A DNA stretch of 9,226 bases, taken from contig SHLU01000086.1 in NCBI GenBank assembly GCA_004282995.1, positions 1 through 9,226 of the forward strand. Direction: 5' to 3'. Shown piece by piece: positions 1 to 6,207 of this stretch. The notes beneath the pieces were generated by a model that was given only the letters and a program-made list of their open reading frames with translations, ran no database searches and was not told where the DNA came from. This DNA is from Sphingomonadaceae bacterium. Its GTDB lineage: Bacteria > Pseudomonadota > Alphaproteobacteria > Sphingomonadales > Sphingomonadaceae. Each line of letters begins with the position of its first letter. Positions within the stretch are counted from its first letter, which is position 1. The position numbers and the translations under genes were made by a program.

Positions 1-476
1 CCGGGGGCGAGCCGGTCAAATATGAATTCGACAAGGCGTCAGGCGCGCTGTTCGTGGACCGCATCCTGCACACGCCGATGCGCTATCCGGCCAATTACGG
101 CTTCGTGCCCCACACGCTCAGCCCCGATGGTGACCCGCTGGACGCGCTGGTGATTGCACGCAGCCCGTTCATTGCGGGTTGCGTGGTGCGCACGCGACCA
201 ATTGGCGTGCTCAACCTCGAAGACGAGCATGGCGGCGACGAGAAACTGATCTGCGTGCCGGTCGACACCACCTTCCCCTATTATTCCGATGTCGGTGAAA
301 CCAAGGACCTGCCCTCGATCATCTTTCAGCAAATCGAGCACTTCTTCACCCACTACAAGGATCTCGAAGCCGAGAAATGGGTCCGCGTGGGCAAATGGGG
401 CGATGCCGCCGAGGCGCGGCAGGTCGTACTCGAAGCCATCGAGCGCGCCAAGGCTGACAAGGCGCAGGCCGACTAG
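1..476 (+). CDS. ppa: Inorganic pyrophosphatase, family I (5' end missing)
   Basis: Hydrolyses pyrophosphate to two phosphates in the cytoplasm, pulling biosynthetic reactions such as DNA, RNA and aminoacyl-tRNA synthesis forward. The first complete codon is at position 3 and 157 residues are visible. By comparison with the E. coli enzyme, roughly the first 25 to 40 residues lie outside the window. Every active-site segment expected in the visible part is present: VKYE (Lys29/Glu31 in E. coli numbering), VDR (Arg43), RYPANYG (Tyr51, Tyr55), the family signature DGDPLD (Asp65, Asp67, Asp70), DEHGGDEK (Asp97, Asp102, Lys104) and HYKD (Tyr141, Lys142). The GTG at 54 lies inside the conserved core and is not the start. 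The stop is TAG at 474-476, three bases from the stop of the convergent channel gene, and no terminator hairpin lies between them. Identification is secure. Confidence 0.96.
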   Translation, partial: GGEPVKYEFDKASGALFVDRILHTPMRYPANYGFVPHTLSPDGDPLDALVIARSPFIAGCVVRTRPIGVLNLEDEHGGDEKLICVPVDTTFPYYSDVGETKDLPSIIFQQIEHFFTHYKDLEAEKWVRVGKWGDAAEARQVVLEAIERAKADKAQAD

Positions 477-479
477 GCT

Positions 480-1895
480 CTATTCGGTTGGGCGCCCTGC
501 ATCGAGCAGGTCGTTCCCCTGCTCGCCGTCTTCACGGCGTTCACGTTCGACCATGCGGGCAATCTCGCTTTCAGGGCGGACGTCGTTTGCGGCATCGGTC
601 GGTCCGGATGGCTTCGGCGGTTCGGAGCGAGACCGCGCTTGAGCATCATCGGCTGACTGCGTGACCGTGGCCGCAGTCCCGATCGGCAGCGGGTCGGTCC
701 GGCCATCGAAGCGCAAACGATAGATCGGCTCGGGCAAGGCGAACCCGGCCTCCTCCAGCGCGTCCTTGACTGCGGCGATGGCCAGGCTGCGCGATTTGAA
801 CCAGTCCGATTCGCGCTGGTCTATCCATGCCAGCACGGAGATGACGATATTCGAATCGCCAACCGCCGCCACCCGTGCCGTCGGTTCGGGATCGGCGAGC
901 ACGAAAGGCAGGGCTTGCAGTGTCTCGCTTGCCAACTCCATTGCGGCACGCGGATCGTCATCGGCATCGATGCCCAGTTCGAAATCGAACCGCCGCTGCG
1001 GATTGCGCGTATAATTGAGGATGACAGCCTTGAAGACCTGGGCGTTGGGTATGCGCAGGTGATTGCCGTCGAGCGTCATCAGGATGGTGGCCCGACTGGT
1101 AAGGCGAATGACCCGTCCCTCGCGATCGTCGATCAACACGTGATCATTGGCCCTAAAGGGCTGGCGCAGGCTGAGCATGATCGAGGCGACATAGTTCTCG
1201 ATCGTGTCGCGCATGGCGAAACCCAGAGCGATACCGACCACGCCCGCCCCGCCCAGCACCGCGCCCATTAGCGCGCTCGCCCCCAGCATATCGAGCGCGA
1301 CTACGAGACCCAGAATGATAAACACCAGCCGGATGGCGCTCGCAGCAAGTTCGGCCAGGAAGACATTGGGCGTGACCCGTTGCCAGAATGCTGAAAGCCC
1401 CGCGAACAATTGCCCGAGAAGGGCGATGGCAATCGCAACAATGGCGGCCAGTCCGATCAATGGCAAAAAAGCGACCCATCCACTGACCCGCTCGGATAAT
1501 GCACCAAGCGCGTCGAGCCCGCCCTCGACCGAAGTGTCGCGCTCGATATCATTGCGCACGGTCACAACCCCGTCGACCCGGCCCGCGATCTGTTCGGCTC
1601 GCGCGATTTCGGCCGTATCGGCGATGGTTCCGTGCAAGGTCACCACACCGTCACGGACGGTGACGCGCAAATTGGCGAACTCGGGGATTTCCGCGAAGAC
1701 TCCGCGGATGCGCTGGGCGATGCGCTGATCGGACCCGGCGTCGGCCGCCTGCTCTATTTCTTGCGTCTCGACAGGAGCAGAGTTCTCTTCCGCCGCGGGT
1801 GCGGAGGGAAGAAGGGCGCGTGCGGGATTGATAGCGACAAAGAGCGCGGCAGTGACCAGCGCCAGGATGATCAGTTTGAAAGGATGTGCCCGCAT
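480..1895 (-). CDS. MscS-family mechanosensitive channel with N-terminal periplasmic BON domain
   Basis: Predicted small-conductance mechanosensitive channel of the inner membrane, releasing solutes on hypo-osmotic shock. The protein has 471 residues. A signal peptide covers about 1-27 (hydrophobic 7-22, likely cleavage after NPARA). An acidic linker precedes a BON domain at about 55-120 (GVVTLHGTI, then GVVTVRNDIE). Transmembrane helices lie near 142-163 and 184-204, followed by a Gly/Ala-rich pore helix at about 208-228 and the MscS beta domain (QPFRANDHVLID, IPNAQVF, NYTRNPQRRFDFELGI). A Rossmann-like carboxy region follows. The tail from about 400 is polar and charged, with no recognisable domain. 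I chose ATG at 1895 because it begins directly with the signal peptide; the longer reading to 2000 would overlap the upstream gene by 70 bases. The Shine-Dalgarno is weak, so coupling to the upstream gene, whose stop is 35 bases away, is plausible. The family is sure; the gating stimulus and BON ligand are unknown. Confidence 0.9.
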   Translation of the reverse strand: MRAHPFKLIILALVTAALFVAINPARALLPSAPAAEENSAPVETQEIEQAADAGSDQRIAQRIRGVFAEIPEFANLRVTVRDGVVTLHGTIADTAEIARAEQIAGRVDGVVTVRNDIERDTSVEGGLDALGALSERVSGWVAFLPLIGLAAIVAIAIALLGQLFAGLSAFWQRVTPNVFLAELAASAIRLVFIILGLVVALDMLGASALMGAVLGGAGVVGIALGFAMRDTIENYVASIMLSLRQPFRANDHVLIDDREGRVIRLTSRATILMTLDGNHLRIPNAQVFKAVILNYTRNPQRRFDFELGIDADDDPRAAMELASETLQALPFVLADPEPTARVAAVGDSNIVISVLAWIDQRESDWFKSRSLAIAAVKDALEEAGFALPEPIYRLRFDGRTDPLPIGTAATVTQSADDAQARSRSEPPKPSGPTDAANDVRPESEIARMVERERREDGEQGNDLLDAGRPTE

Positions 1896-1930
1896 GATGT
1901 TCAAGCGGACCGCATCGCCGCCAGTTCCCG

Positions 1931-2305
1931 TCAGATTATGGCGAAGGCGAGCTTGAACAGGCCGGTGAGCAGGATCGGCAGGCCAATCGCCAGCAACCAC
2001 AGTACTATCTGATCGCGGCGAAAGGCCGGGGACAGCGCCGGATCATGAGCAGCAGTATCATCCAGGTCGCGCCAACGCCGCTCGAAAGCGCGGCAGGCCG
2101 GGATGATCGCCGCCACCAGCACCACGAGGGCCAGATACGGCAGGATCGACATGCCCTCGGTCTTCATCGCCTGGACAGTCACAAAAATCGTCAAGGCGGT
2201 ATAGACCAGCAATGCGTACGCGACATTGTCGCTCATGAGCTTGCGCCAGTCACGCTTATGCGCGCTGGCTTCGTGGCCGTTTTCCTCGTGCAGCGCATTG
2301 GTCAT
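1931..2305 (-). CDS. Small three-helix membrane protein of unknown function
   Basis: I do not recognise the family. The product has 124 residues with a polar His/Glu-rich N-terminus (about 1-25). Hydrophobic segments lie at about 29-46, 54-72 and 100-121, and a charged loop between the second and third (ERRWRDLDDTAAHDP) is probably cytoplasmic. No catalytic motif is visible. The ATG at 2305 is preceded by a GGGGGAG-type Shine-Dalgarno at a suitable distance, whereas the longer reading to 2374 begins in sequence without membrane-protein character and would absorb the predicted promoter. It is the first gene of a probable two-gene operon with the MscS-type channel, 35 bases upstream of the chosen channel start. 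This suggests, without proving, an accessory role in the same membrane or osmotic response. Confidence 0.75.
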   Translation of the reverse strand: MTNALHEENGHEASAHKRDWRKLMSDNVAYALLVYTALTIFVTVQAMKTEGMSILPYLALVVLVAAIIPACRAFERRWRDLDDTAAHDPALSPAFRRDQIVLWLLAIGLPILLTGLFKLAFAII

Positions 2306-2335
2306 CGCGCCTATCTCCCCCAAGAATCGCAGGGG

Positions 2336-2364
2336 ATTGTCCCAGAAAGGGGGGCAGCAGGCAA
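2336..2364 (-). promoter_or_regulatory. Possible sigma-70-type promoter for the membrane/MscS operon
   Basis: Read on the minus strand, TTGCCT (2359-2364) and GACAAT (2336-2341) are separated by exactly 17 bases and each match the -35 and -10 consensus at 4 of 6 positions. The start at 2305 would lie about 25 bases beyond the expected transcript start. This is an alternative to the sigma-54 match just upstream; both could be used, or neither. Confidence 0.3.
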
Positions 2365-2371
2365 GCCTGCT
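2356..2371. repeat. Inverted repeat, AGCAGGC-AA-GCCTGCT
   Basis: A perfect 7-bp inverted repeat with a 2-base centre, too tight a loop for a good RNA hairpin but the right shape for a dimeric DNA-binding protein. It overlaps the predicted sigma-70 -35 box and lies just downstream of the start expected from the sigma-54 match. A repressor site is one explanation; no matching regulator is encoded here. Confidence 0.4.
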
Positions 2372-2386
2372 CACCCAGGCCGACCA

Positions 2387-2402
2387 TGCACGAAGCCTGC
2401 CA
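2387..2402 (-). promoter_or_regulatory. Candidate sigma-54 (-24/-12) promoter
   Basis: On the minus strand the 16 bases read TGGCAGG-CTTC-GTGCA. Compared with the RpoN consensus TGGCACG-N4-TTGCA, 10 of 12 defined positions match, including the essential GG and GC dinucleotides at correct spacing. The predicted transcript would start near 2375, about 70 bases ahead of the ATG at 2305. The sigma-54 gene itself is the second gene of the divergent unit. No activator gene or experimentally known upstream activating site is visible. Confidence 0.42.
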
Positions 2403-2447
2403 GTTTTCGACGAAACGGGGTTCTCCGAGCGTCGAGCGATGCTACAT

Positions 2448-2453
2448 GGGGAG
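2448..2453 (+). promoter_or_regulatory. Ribosome binding site deciding the lptB start
   Basis: GGGGAG lies 7 bases before the ATG at 2461. Two other in-frame ATGs nearby are disfavoured: the one at 2446 overlaps this site and the one at 2455 is only one base from it. Confidence 0.7.
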
Positions 2454-2460
2454 TATGAGC

Positions 2461-3249
2461 ATGCTCGACAGCGATACGACCAGTGACATCGACACCAGCG
2501 AAAACACCGCTGCCCCTCCCATTCCGGAGGGCGGGCTGGAAGTCATTTCCATTGCCAAGAGCTACGACAAGCGAGCCGTACTGACCGATATTTCACTCAG
2601 CGTCGGCAAGGGCGAGGTGCTCGGCCTTCTCGGACCCAACGGCGCTGGCAAGACGACCTGTTTCTACTCGGTCATGGGGCTTGTGCGGCCCGATGCAGGG
2701 CGCGTGCTGATGGACGGCGAGGATGTGACGCATCTGCCGATGTACCGCAGGGCCATACTGGGCCTCGGTTACTTGCCGCAGGAAACCAGCATTTTTCGCG
2801 GTATGACCGTGGAGCAGAACATCAATTGCGTACTCGAGATGGTCGAGCCCGACGACGACACGCGTGAGCGGGAGCTCGACCGGCTGCTCGACGAATTTGG
2901 CTTGCAAAGCCTGCGTTCGAGCCCGGCCATGGCGTTATCTGGAGGCGAGCGGCGGCGCTGCGAAATTGCCCGCGCTCTGGCGGCCAAACCTTCCATCATG
3001 CTGCTGGACGAACCCTTTGCCGGGATCGATCCGCTTTCGATCAGCGACATTCGTGACCTGGTCAAGGATCTCAAGACCCGCGGTATCGGGGTGCTGATCA
3101 CCGATCACAATGTCCGCGAGACGCTCGAGATCGTCGACCGCGCCTGTATTATCTATGGCGGGCAGGTTCTGTTCGCGGGCACGCCCCAGGAATTGGTCGC
3201 CGACGAGAATGTCCGCCGACTCTATCTCGGCGAGAATTTCGCCCTGTGA
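2461..3249 (+). CDS. lptB: LPS export ABC transporter ATP-binding protein
   Basis: Cytoplasmic ATPase that, with LptF and LptG, extracts lipopolysaccharide from the inner membrane and drives it along the LptC-LptA-LptD bridge. The protein has 262 residues. In order it shows Walker A GPNGAGKTT (58-66), Q-loop Gln107 in YLPQETSIFRGMTVEQN, which is typical of LptB, the ABC signature LSGGE followed by RRRCEIARAL (159-173), Walker B IMLLDEPFAGIDP with catalytic Glu184, and the switch His216 in ITDHNVRETL. The C-terminus VRRLYLGENF is also LptB-like. About 25 polar residues precede the domain, longer than in E. coli LptB. rpoN follows after 44 bases on the same strand, a common alphaproteobacterial pair. 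lptC and lptA, frequently just upstream in related genomes, are not adjacent here; the upstream neighbour is a divergent operon. Confidence 0.95.
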   Translation: MLDSDTTSDIDTSENTAAPPIPEGGLEVISIAKSYDKRAVLTDISLSVGKGEVLGLLGPNGAGKTTCFYSVMGLVRPDAGRVLMDGEDVTHLPMYRRAILGLGYLPQETSIFRGMTVEQNINCVLEMVEPDDDTRERELDRLLDEFGLQSLRSSPAMALSGGERRRCEIARALAAKPSIMLLDEPFAGIDPLSISDIRDLVKDLKTRGIGVLITDHNVRETLEIVDRACIIYGGQVLFAGTPQELVADENVRRLYLGENFAL

Positions 3250-3293
3250 TGATTGTTCACCTGGTGATGACGGAACGCGGCGGGACATAAATC

Positions 3294-4751
3294 ATGGCGC
3301 TGGGCCCGCGGCTCGACCTGAGACAATCGCAATCGCTGGTGATGACACCGCAGTTGCAGCAGGCAATCAAGCTGCTGGCCCTGTCCAATCTCGAAATCGA
3401 GACATTCATCGGCGATGCGCTGGAAGCCAATCCACTGCTAGAAGCTGGCGAGGTCCGACGCGAACAGCCGGAGACCAGCGACCATGCGGAAGTGGCACCA
3501 GAAGAGGCGAGCGCGGATAATTTCAGCGACACTGACGCCCCCCTCGACGTCAATCCCAACGCGCTCGACCGTGACCGCGATACCGGGGATGGCGAATGGG
3601 GCGCCAGTGGCGCGGCCTCCCTCGCCGAAGACCTGACCCCGATCGAGGACCGACGCTCGGCGGAGACGACACTGGCCGACCATCTCCACGCCCAGGTCGG
3701 CGCGATGGCCGAGACGCTAGAGCAGGAGTTTCTCGCTCGCAATCTCATCGATCGCCTCGACGAGGCAGGTTACCTCGATGCGGACCTGCACGATGTCGCC
3801 GCCGATCTGGGCGTTGGGCCTTCGGAGGTCGAATATGCGCTCGCCCTGGTCCAGTCGCTCGATCCCACGGGCGTAGGCGCTCGCGGGCTTGCTGAATGCC
3901 TCGCTTTGCAGGCACGCGAGGCCGATCGCTACGATCCCTGCATGGAGCGGCTGATCGACAATCTCGACCTCGTGGCGGCCGGCGAATTCACGCGGCTCAA
4001 GCGCATGTGCGATGTCGACGACGAGGATTTCGCCGAGATGCTCGCTGAACTGCGCAGCTACGATCCAAAGCCGGGCTGCCGCATCGGTGGTGGCGAGGCG
4101 ATGGCCGTGGTGCCCGACGTGCTGTTATCGCGTGACGATCAGGGACACTGGAAAATTGCGCTCAACCAGGCGACCTTGCCCCGACTGGTGGTCAACCGCG
4201 GGTATTTCCTCGAACTTCGCGATGGTTGCACGGACAAGGCCAGCCGCCTTTGGCTCAAAGAAAAACTGACCGATGCCAATTGGCTGATCAAGGCGCTCGA
4301 CCAGCGCCAGAAGACGATTCTGGCCGTGTCATCTCAGCTCGTGAAGAAGCAGGCTGGCTTCTTCCGGCATGGTGTCAGCGAACTCAGGCCGCTCACCCTG
4401 CGCGAAGTCGCCGAAGAGATCGACATGCATGAAAGCACGGTTAGCCGCGTCACCAGCAACAAGTATCTGCACTGCGATCGCGGCACCTTCGAACTCAAAT
4501 ACTTTTTCACCAGCGGAGTCGGCAGCGCCGATGGTGAAGGGGCCAGCTCGGAAGCGGTCAAGGCGCGCATCAAGGCGCTGACCGATGCCGAAGACCCGAA
4601 GAAAATCCTGTCCGACGACAAGCTGGTTGCCCTGCTCAAGGCCGAAGGGTTCGATATCGCCCGGCGGACAGTGGCGAAGTATCGCGAGGCGATGGGGGTC
4701 GGCTCCAGTGTCCAGCGCCGACGCCAGAAGAAATTGGCGGCGATGGGCTGA
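3294..4751 (+). CDS. rpoN: RNA polymerase sigma-54 factor
   Basis: Alternative sigma factor that directs RNA polymerase to -24/-12 promoters and needs an AAA+ enhancer-binding protein to open them. The product has 485 residues and all regions. The activator-interacting region I is at about 6-50 (LDLRQSQSLVMTPQLQQAIK, ending ANPLLE). An acidic region II covers about 51-120 with many Asp and Glu. The core-binding region follows at about 120-310. A helix-turn-helix lies at about 367-392 (LTLREVAEEIDMHESTVSRV), then the conserved YFFTSGV. The diagnostic RpoN box ARRTVAKYRE is at 456-465, followed by a basic tail. It is probably cotranscribed with lptB. The hpf/raiA and ptsN genes that often follow rpoN in proteobacteria are not next to it. 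A modest GGCGGGA sequence precedes the ATG; the conserved N-terminus supports this start. Confidence 0.97.
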   Translation: MALGPRLDLRQSQSLVMTPQLQQAIKLLALSNLEIETFIGDALEANPLLEAGEVRREQPETSDHAEVAPEEASADNFSDTDAPLDVNPNALDRDRDTGDGEWGASGAASLAEDLTPIEDRRSAETTLADHLHAQVGAMAETLEQEFLARNLIDRLDEAGYLDADLHDVAADLGVGPSEVEYALALVQSLDPTGVGARGLAECLALQAREADRYDPCMERLIDNLDLVAAGEFTRLKRMCDVDDEDFAEMLAELRSYDPKPGCRIGGGEAMAVVPDVLLSRDDQGHWKIALNQATLPRLVVNRGYFLELRDGCTDKASRLWLKEKLTDANWLIKALDQRQKTILAVSSQLVKKQAGFFRHGVSELRPLTLREVAEEIDMHESTVSRVTSNKYLHCDRGTFELKYFFTSGVGSADGEGASSEAVKARIKALTDAEDPKKILSDDKLVALLKAEGFDIARRTVAKYREAMGVGSSVQRRRQKKLAAMG

Positions 4752-4761
4752 CGGCTCACTA

Positions 4762-4790
4762 TTGACTACAACTGTAGTTACAAATAGCTC
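4762..4790 (+). promoter_or_regulatory. Predicted promoter of the beta-lactamase-like gene
   Basis: TTGACT (4762-4767) is a 5 of 6 match to a -35 box. At 17 bases spacing lies TAGCTC (4785-4790), a poor -10 box, so the exact -10 is uncertain. A BlaI/MecI-like dyad overlaps the -35. The gap between rpoN and the next gene is only 72 bases, so this promoter would explain how the lipoprotein gene is controlled separately from rpoN. Confidence 0.4.
4765..4778. promoter_or_regulatory. Candidate BlaI/MecI/CopY-type operator
   Basis: ACTACA-AC-TGTAGT is a perfect 6-bp inverted repeat with a 2-base centre and contains the TACA-NN-TGTA core typical of operators of the BlaI/MecI/CopY repressor family. 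It overlaps the predicted -35 box and lies 45 bases before the start of a serine beta-lactamase-like gene, the class of gene this family classically represses. No blaI or blaR1 gene is in the window, so the regulator would be encoded elsewhere. Confidence 0.55.
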
Positions 4791-4823
4791 TCGGGCTACG
4801 ACAGCTCGCTCGAGGGGTTTTCA

Positions 4824-6047
4824 ATGCGCCGTCTTTTTCCTTTTATTTCATCCATTGCCCTGCTCCTGATCGGGGGGTGCGCGAGCACGGCGGTGCCGCC
4901 TCCCGCTCCCGATGCGATGCTCGAAATGCGGCTCCCTGACCCGGTCGAGATTATCCTTCCGCAACGAATTGGCGACTTGCAGGCCGTGGCCGATGCGATG
5001 CGCGAGCAGACCGGGACGCCCGGTCTGGCGCTGGCAGTTGTCCGCAACGGAGGAATGGTCGCGCGAGCGGTCTCTGGCCTTGCCAATGCCGAAACTGGTG
5101 CGCCGTTGGTTGACACCAGCCGGTTCCACTGGGGTTCGGTGGTCAAATCCGTAACCGGCACAGTGGTGGGGCAGCTCATCGCCGAGGGGCGTTTGCGGGC
5201 CGACACCACGGTCGTCGAGCTTCTGGGCGAGTTGGAGATGCAGGAAGGCTATCGCGACGTCACCATTGCACAGTTGATGCGGCACGAAGCAGGTGTCCCA
5301 GCCTATGCCGATTTCGGCCCGCCCGAACTTGATCGGTTTACCGCCTATTCCGGAACCGCGGCCCAGAAACGTCTCGCTTTTGTATCCGACCTGCTACGCG
5401 AAGTGCCGGTTTCAGAACCAGGAGAGAAATTCCAGTATTCCAACGCCGGGATCGTGCTGGCAGCGGTGATGGCTGAGCAGGCCACCGGCGAAAGCTGGGA
5501 AGATCTCGTCCGCGCCTATGTCTTCACGCCAGCAGGCATGGTCGATGCCAGCTTTGGCCTCCCCTCCACGCCCGCCAAGCCCGAAGGTACGCGCGGTCAC
5601 CTGCAATTTCCCGGTCAGCCGAGCGAACTCCTCCCGCTTGGCATGTTCGGCGAGATCAACCCGATGCTGGCGCCTGCTGGCGATCTCAGTTCGTCGATCG
5701 ACGATTTTGCCCGCTACGCCGCGTTCCACCTCGCGGGCCTGCGCGGCGAAGTGGCAGGCGTCCCCGCCAAGGCATTCGAGATCGTCCACACGGCTGCGCC
5801 CGACGCGCTGCCAATCAGCGGTGGCATGGCGCGCTACAGCTACGGCTGGGAAATCCTCCAATGGCCGCTGCTCGGGGGTCGCCGCACCCACTGGCACAAT
5901 GGCAGCAACGGTGCCTTCTATGCCGAGATTAGGCTGGTGCCCGAGCTCAATACCGCCGTTGTCATCATGGCCAACACGGGTGGTCCGATCGCTTTTTCGA
6001 GCGAGAAAAGTCTTGCACGCATTTTCGAATATTATGCCGGAATTTAA
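4824..6047 (+). CDS. Serine beta-lactamase-like hydrolase, predicted outer-membrane lipoprotein
   Basis: Belongs to the serine beta-lactamase / penicillin-binding-protein-like (class C, Pfam Beta-lactamase) superfamily, which includes esterases, D-aminopeptidases and true beta-lactamases. The product has 407 residues. A lipoprotein signal peptide ends in the lipobox IGGC with Cys19; Ala at +2 argues for outer-membrane sorting. A Pro-rich linker follows. The catalytic motifs are all present: S105-V-V-K108 (nucleophile and general base), Y205-S-N207, and H358-N-G360 in place of the K-T-G triad, as in many esterase-type members. Start support: GAGGGG sits 6 bases before the ATG. It lies 72 bases after rpoN, with its own predicted promoter and a BlaI-like operator. 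The substrate cannot be told from sequence; peptidoglycan peptides, beta-lactams or esters are all possible. The family is secure, a role in resistance is not. Confidence 0.9.
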   Translation: MRRLFPFISSIALLLIGGCASTAVPPPAPDAMLEMRLPDPVEIILPQRIGDLQAVADAMREQTGTPGLALAVVRNGGMVARAVSGLANAETGAPLVDTSRFHWGSVVKSVTGTVVGQLIAEGRLRADTTVVELLGELEMQEGYRDVTIAQLMRHEAGVPAYADFGPPELDRFTAYSGTAAQKRLAFVSDLLREVPVSEPGEKFQYSNAGIVLAAVMAEQATGESWEDLVRAYVFTPAGMVDASFGLPSTPAKPEGTRGHLQFPGQPSELLPLGMFGEINPMLAPAGDLSSSIDDFARYAAFHLAGLRGEVAGVPAKAFEIVHTAAPDALPISGGMARYSYGWEILQWPLLGGRRTHWHNGSNGAFYAEIRLVPELNTAVVIMANTGGPIAFSSEKSLARIFEYYAGI

Positions 6048-6207
6048 CACCTTGAGGGGTGTGTCCCGAAAGACTCACCTCGTAATCGTTAACGCCGCAA
6101 ACGCTTTGTTAACCTTTTTTGGTGAGAACTGGTGTGGTTAATCAACGGCAACACCTCTTATCGAGGAGTTACCGCGAAGGTTCATAGGGCAAAGGGGGAC
6201 CTGACCC
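6048..6207 (+). promoter_or_regulatory. ctrA upstream control region (GANTC site and GTTAAC half-sites)
   Basis: This 160-base gap contains no ORF I can support. It holds a GANTC methylation site (GACTC, 6072-6076), two GTTAAC sequences (6088-6093 and 6108-6113) whose starts are exactly 20 bases apart, and a third TTAA (6138-6141). CtrA recognises TTAA-N7-TTAA and half-sites such as TTAACC; no full 7-base-spaced box is present, but half-sites are. In Caulobacter, ctrA is controlled by a GANTC site, GcrA and CtrA itself. A purine-rich Shine-Dalgarno (GGGGGA, 6194-6199) lies 8 bases before ATG 6208. A weak ACACC/GGTGT hairpin (6047-6062) just after the preceding gene lacks a T-run and is not called a terminator. 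Confidence 0.6.

Larger units (their letters stand above)
2306..2460. promoter_or_regulatory. Divergent control region between membrane/MscS operon and lptB-rpoN
   Basis: No gene is supported in these 155 bases. On the minus strand there are a -24/-12 type sigma-54 match (2387-2402) and an alternative sigma-70-like pair (2336-2364). A 7-bp inverted repeat lies at 2356-2371. Towards lptB there is a short dyad TTTCG-A-CGAAA (2405-2415) and a 6-bp direct repeat CGAGCG spaced by one base (2426-2431, 2433-2438). I could not pick a convincing plus-strand promoter for lptB. A GANTC site (GAATC, 2324-2328) lies in the presumed leader of the minus-strand operon. Confidence 0.55.

Noticed and set aside
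1204..1728. Plus-strand open frame of 174 codons opposite the channel gene
   Set aside because: It is a low-complexity Ser/Ala/Pro/Arg translation in the antisense frame of a well-supported MscS protein.
2306..2374. Longer N-terminus for the small membrane protein (start at 2374)
   Set aside because: The ATG at 2305 has a strong Shine-Dalgarno, and the extension would absorb the dyad and promoter elements.
3257..3748. Minus-strand open frame of 163 codons opposite rpoN
   Set aside because: It is Ser/Arg/Ala-rich shadow sequence of the N-terminal coding region of a confident sigma-54 gene.
5412..6050. Long open frame on the minus strand opposite the beta-lactamase-like gene (212 codons)
   Set aside because: It lies fully antisense to a gene with clear catalytic motifs; its translation has no recognisable domain and no ribosome site. 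Long antisense frames are expected in GC-rich coding DNA.
6047..6062. Hairpin ACACC/GGTGT after the beta-lactamase-like gene as a terminator
   Set aside because: Only 5 base pairs and no following T-run.
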